Of a DNA stretch of 64,000 nucleotides, positions 61,394-64,000 are shown one piece after another. The notes beneath the pieces are model-generated. The model was not told the origin of the DNA. It saw only the letters and a program-made list of their open reading frames with translations, and made no database searches. The stretch spans positions 476,318 through 540,317 of the forward strand of contig VWZP01010282.1 in assembly GCA_013396995.1 (NCBI GenBank), written 5' to 3'. The first letter of the stretch is position 1. Each line of letters starts with the position of its first letter. The DNA is from Dicaeum eximium (taxonomy: Eukaryota > Chordata > Aves > Passeriformes > Dicaeidae). Both the position numbers and the translations under genes were made by a program.

Positions 61394-64000
61394 TACTCAA
61401 TGAAATTTTTTTGCTTACCTCTACTTTTATCTGACAAAGTCATCAACATAGGCAATAAGGTTAGCAAAGGATGCAATCCCATTGATTGACTCAATAATCT
61501 GAAATCATAAGCTAAATGTAGCAAACCTACTGCAAGATGTTGGTAAAACAATCTATCAGATCTTTGGCAGTACTAACAGCCCAGATCTTGTGAATAGTAC
61601 TAAGACTTAGATTCATAAAAACTAAAATCTTTCACAGAAGTGCATTACCCTTGACAAAAATCAATTACAAATAGAAAACTGAAAAATGCATTGTGATATA
61701 GCCCAAATATTTTATCTTAGTCTATTCAAAATGAAATATTTTTATTTTATAAAAAATAATTGGTGGCATTTGATTAATAGTAGGTGAAATGTGATTAAAT
61801 TACACTAGAAAATATAAAAATCAATTAAAACATAATTAAATATCCAGATTTTATCAAATTGAAGTATTTAGATTGACTTGAAGGATGGGGGGGTGGAGGG
61901 GTGGATGTACAGGAAACGCTTTTGCTTTCATTCCACTCTGGAATATAAGTACTGTCAAAATTAGAAACCTCAACACAAATGTCCCTTCTTGTACAACTGC
62001 ATTGTGTAGCTTTCTGTCCCACTATCTGCAGACCATGTGCTCTTTTGCTGACCTTCACTGTGCAGCAGCAGCACACAAGCCTTCTGCTTTGCATCGCCAC
62101 TCACGTAATCTACTCATACCACAAGATTTCTCAGAGCACATCCCATTTGTACAAGCTCTTAGTAAAGCACAGCATGCTCTAACAGTGAGCATTAACACTT
62201 GGAAAATACCTTTTCACAGTGAGATAATCTTCAACATTAGTACAACAAATGAACATAAGTATTCCAATTGTTAAATCAACACTTCCATTTTCTCCAGCTA
62301 GGAAATAAAGACTGGTAAATTCTCACCATGAGAAGCAAGGAAAGAACTTTCTTGATGCAAACACTACACAGTACCTGAAGTGCCCATAGAACTCTACAAT
62401 GACTGGGTGTGTAAGAATATGGCAAAGAAAATTTCCATTACTGGAAACTTGCAGTCTGCAAATAATTACTGTTCACCAAATACCACTTTTTTTAAAAAGC
62501 CTTTGTAAATAGGCTTTACAGTGCATATTTAAAATCTTGTGCTTTCATGCTTCTTTTTCTTATTCTGTTTTGCATTGGGTTTGGGGTTTTTAATAACCAA
62601 TACAGTAGGTTTTTGTTGGGATTTTTTTTTTGAGATACCAAGAAAATACTCTTTTTTCTGCTAATGATACAGTTAAAATCCCATTAAGGGGTATCAGGAA
62701 AAATAAAAAAATTGCATCAGAAAAAATTTCCAATGAGTACATCAGATAAACCATACCCATATCCTGGTTTTATTTTAGTATACCATGGTTTTGTGAGTTT
62801 GAAACATCTTCCTTCCTCCATTTAAAAAGCAATTTCATAACACAGATAAAATTGTTCAGCTTGTCCATGCTTACTGTGGTTTTATGGACTAAATAGAAGA
62901 TGAAATACCAATTGGGGAGAAAAAACAGAGCTTTATGTCTTGAAAAAGAACATTTTGTTCTGATATCTGTGACACATCACTGTACACTTTCAAGTGTTAT
63001 CACTTGCTGCATTTTAAAGTGAAAAGCCACTGAAGAGGAAATCTGCAAAAAATACCCCCACTTTGTCAAAAAATCCTTCTCTTGTTTTATGATATTTACA
63101 CCTGACATACACAGGGGATTTCCTTGCTGAGAGTTCTTGAAAACTTAATGGGTGGACCTCCAAGCTCATAACTGACTCTCTCAGAGAGAGATGAAGGTGC
63201 AAAAGGAGATACAGAAAGGTGACTTGAACCATTTTCCTGCTGGTGGGTACAGCCAGATGCCAGAAAGCAGCCGAAATTAGAGCAGGCACATGGCTGCTCC
63301 ATCTTCTACCAACTTGCTTATGGTTTCAGAGCAGACTGTTATGTGGGCCGGATGGGATAGATGGTGATACAAAATATGCTACATAGCCAAAAATTCCTCT
63401 TGGCAAGAAAGAGGCCAAGCTATGCAAAACATCTAGAAATAACTACAAGATATTGTGTACAGTTCAATAGTGGTTTTAAACTAAAACAGACAAAAGCCTT
63501 GAAATATAGAAAAGGCAGAGAGGGACCAAGAGGCTAGAAAATAAGACAAAGAAGTTGGATTGTTTACCAGTAAAAACATATTTTTAAAGTCATGTTCCCA
63601 GCATAAGAAAGGTACACAGCAGATTCTCCAAGAGATAGTTTTTCATGATCATACTCTATTTAGAACAGGTAAAGGAGGTGATTTCTTTTCACCAGATCAC
63701 GCACAAAATGGACAGTAAGAGGTACTGGTTCAGGGGAAAAAAAAGGCAAAATCCCTTTGAATGCAGCAACGAATTTAGAGACTAAAAATAGAGAGAGAAC
63801 CAGACACATAACAAGTGCAATATGTCTCTGACAAATGACCAGGAAAAGCAATAGCTAATGACAAAAGACAAAAGATTTCAGATTACATTAACATCTACCA
63901 CCCAGAAGCACACAGATCACGTGAGATTTCAGTCCAGAGCTCCTTAGATTGAGTTTTCTCATATTAGAATGCTTTTTCAACATGAGAGAAAAAAAAAAAA
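61394..64000 (+). other. 5′ part of the KCNH7 intron following exon 3
   Basis: AT-rich sequence with no further KCNH7 exon. A G-rich run lies at 61887-61904, T-rich stretches near 62570-62640, and a poly(A) run closes the window. Frames open on both strands around 61885-62274 and 63014-63302 carry no recognisable domain. Confidence 0.75.

Noticed and set aside
61887..61904. G-rich run as a second G-quadruplex
   Set aside because: Only a 7-G and a 4-G run supply triplets; the fourth G-triplet is missing, so only a weak two-layer structure is possible.
61885..62274. 129-codon + frame just downstream of KCNH7 exon 3
   Set aside because: It does not resemble the KCNH7 segment expected after the PAS exon, has no acceptor fitting the frame, and overlaps an open frame on the other strand.
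1..64000. CRISPR arrays, prokaryotic operons, tRNA, rRNA and snRNA genes
   Set aside because: No regularly spaced direct repeats, no box A/B tRNA folds, no snRNA signatures, and all context is vertebrate intron.

Overview
The window is 64 kb of AT-rich vertebrate DNA that reads almost entirely as intron. The interspersed repeats are avian: at least four pieces of CR1 LINE 3′ end and one solo LTR of a type I know from birds, especially songbirds. The source is therefore very probably a bird. Passerine is likely but is inference from the LTR type.

The one gene part I can name with confidence is a single 156-bp coding exon at 61232-61387 on the + strand. It encodes the C-terminal half of the N-terminal PAS (eag) domain of KCNH7 (ERG3, Kv11.3), a voltage-gated potassium channel of neurons. 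It has a pyrimidine-rich acceptor, a consensus GTAAGT donor, and intron phase 1 on both sides. This matches ERG-family exon 3. Bases 1-61231 are then the 3′ part of the preceding intron (more than 61 kb) and 61388-64000 is the start of the next one. I did not find the exon coding the first half of the PAS domain, nor the following exon, so both should lie outside the window.

Layout: 1-3.1 kb plain intron; 3.1-3.6 kb a CR1 3′ end with an internal deletion; 3.6-17.6 kb plain intron with homopolymers, a G-rich tract and two recent short tandem duplications; 17.7-18.4 kb an unusually long stop-free stretch of unknown origin; 19.56-20.14 kb the solo LTR (minus orientation); 20-34.8 kb plain intron with a 190-bp AT-only tract near 29.9 kb; 34.8-35.1 kb a second CR1 end, followed by an older LINE-like remnant; 44.1-44.7 kb a small CpG-dense patch and a 19-bp-arm hairpin resembling an ancient amniote repeat; 47.9 and 49.7 kb two minus-oriented CR1 pieces, with a 47-bp x 3 minisatellite between them; 53.3 kb a possible MIR fragment; 61.2 kb the exon.

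I see no tRNA, rRNA or snRNA gene, no CRISPR array, no intact mobile-element ORF and no operon. I found no convincing previously undescribed system. The items most worth a second look are the stop-free stretch at 17.7-18.4 kb, the hairpin at 44.57-44.65 kb, and the CpG patch at 44.15-44.20 kb. Identifications come from reading the sequence against remembered families; no search was run.
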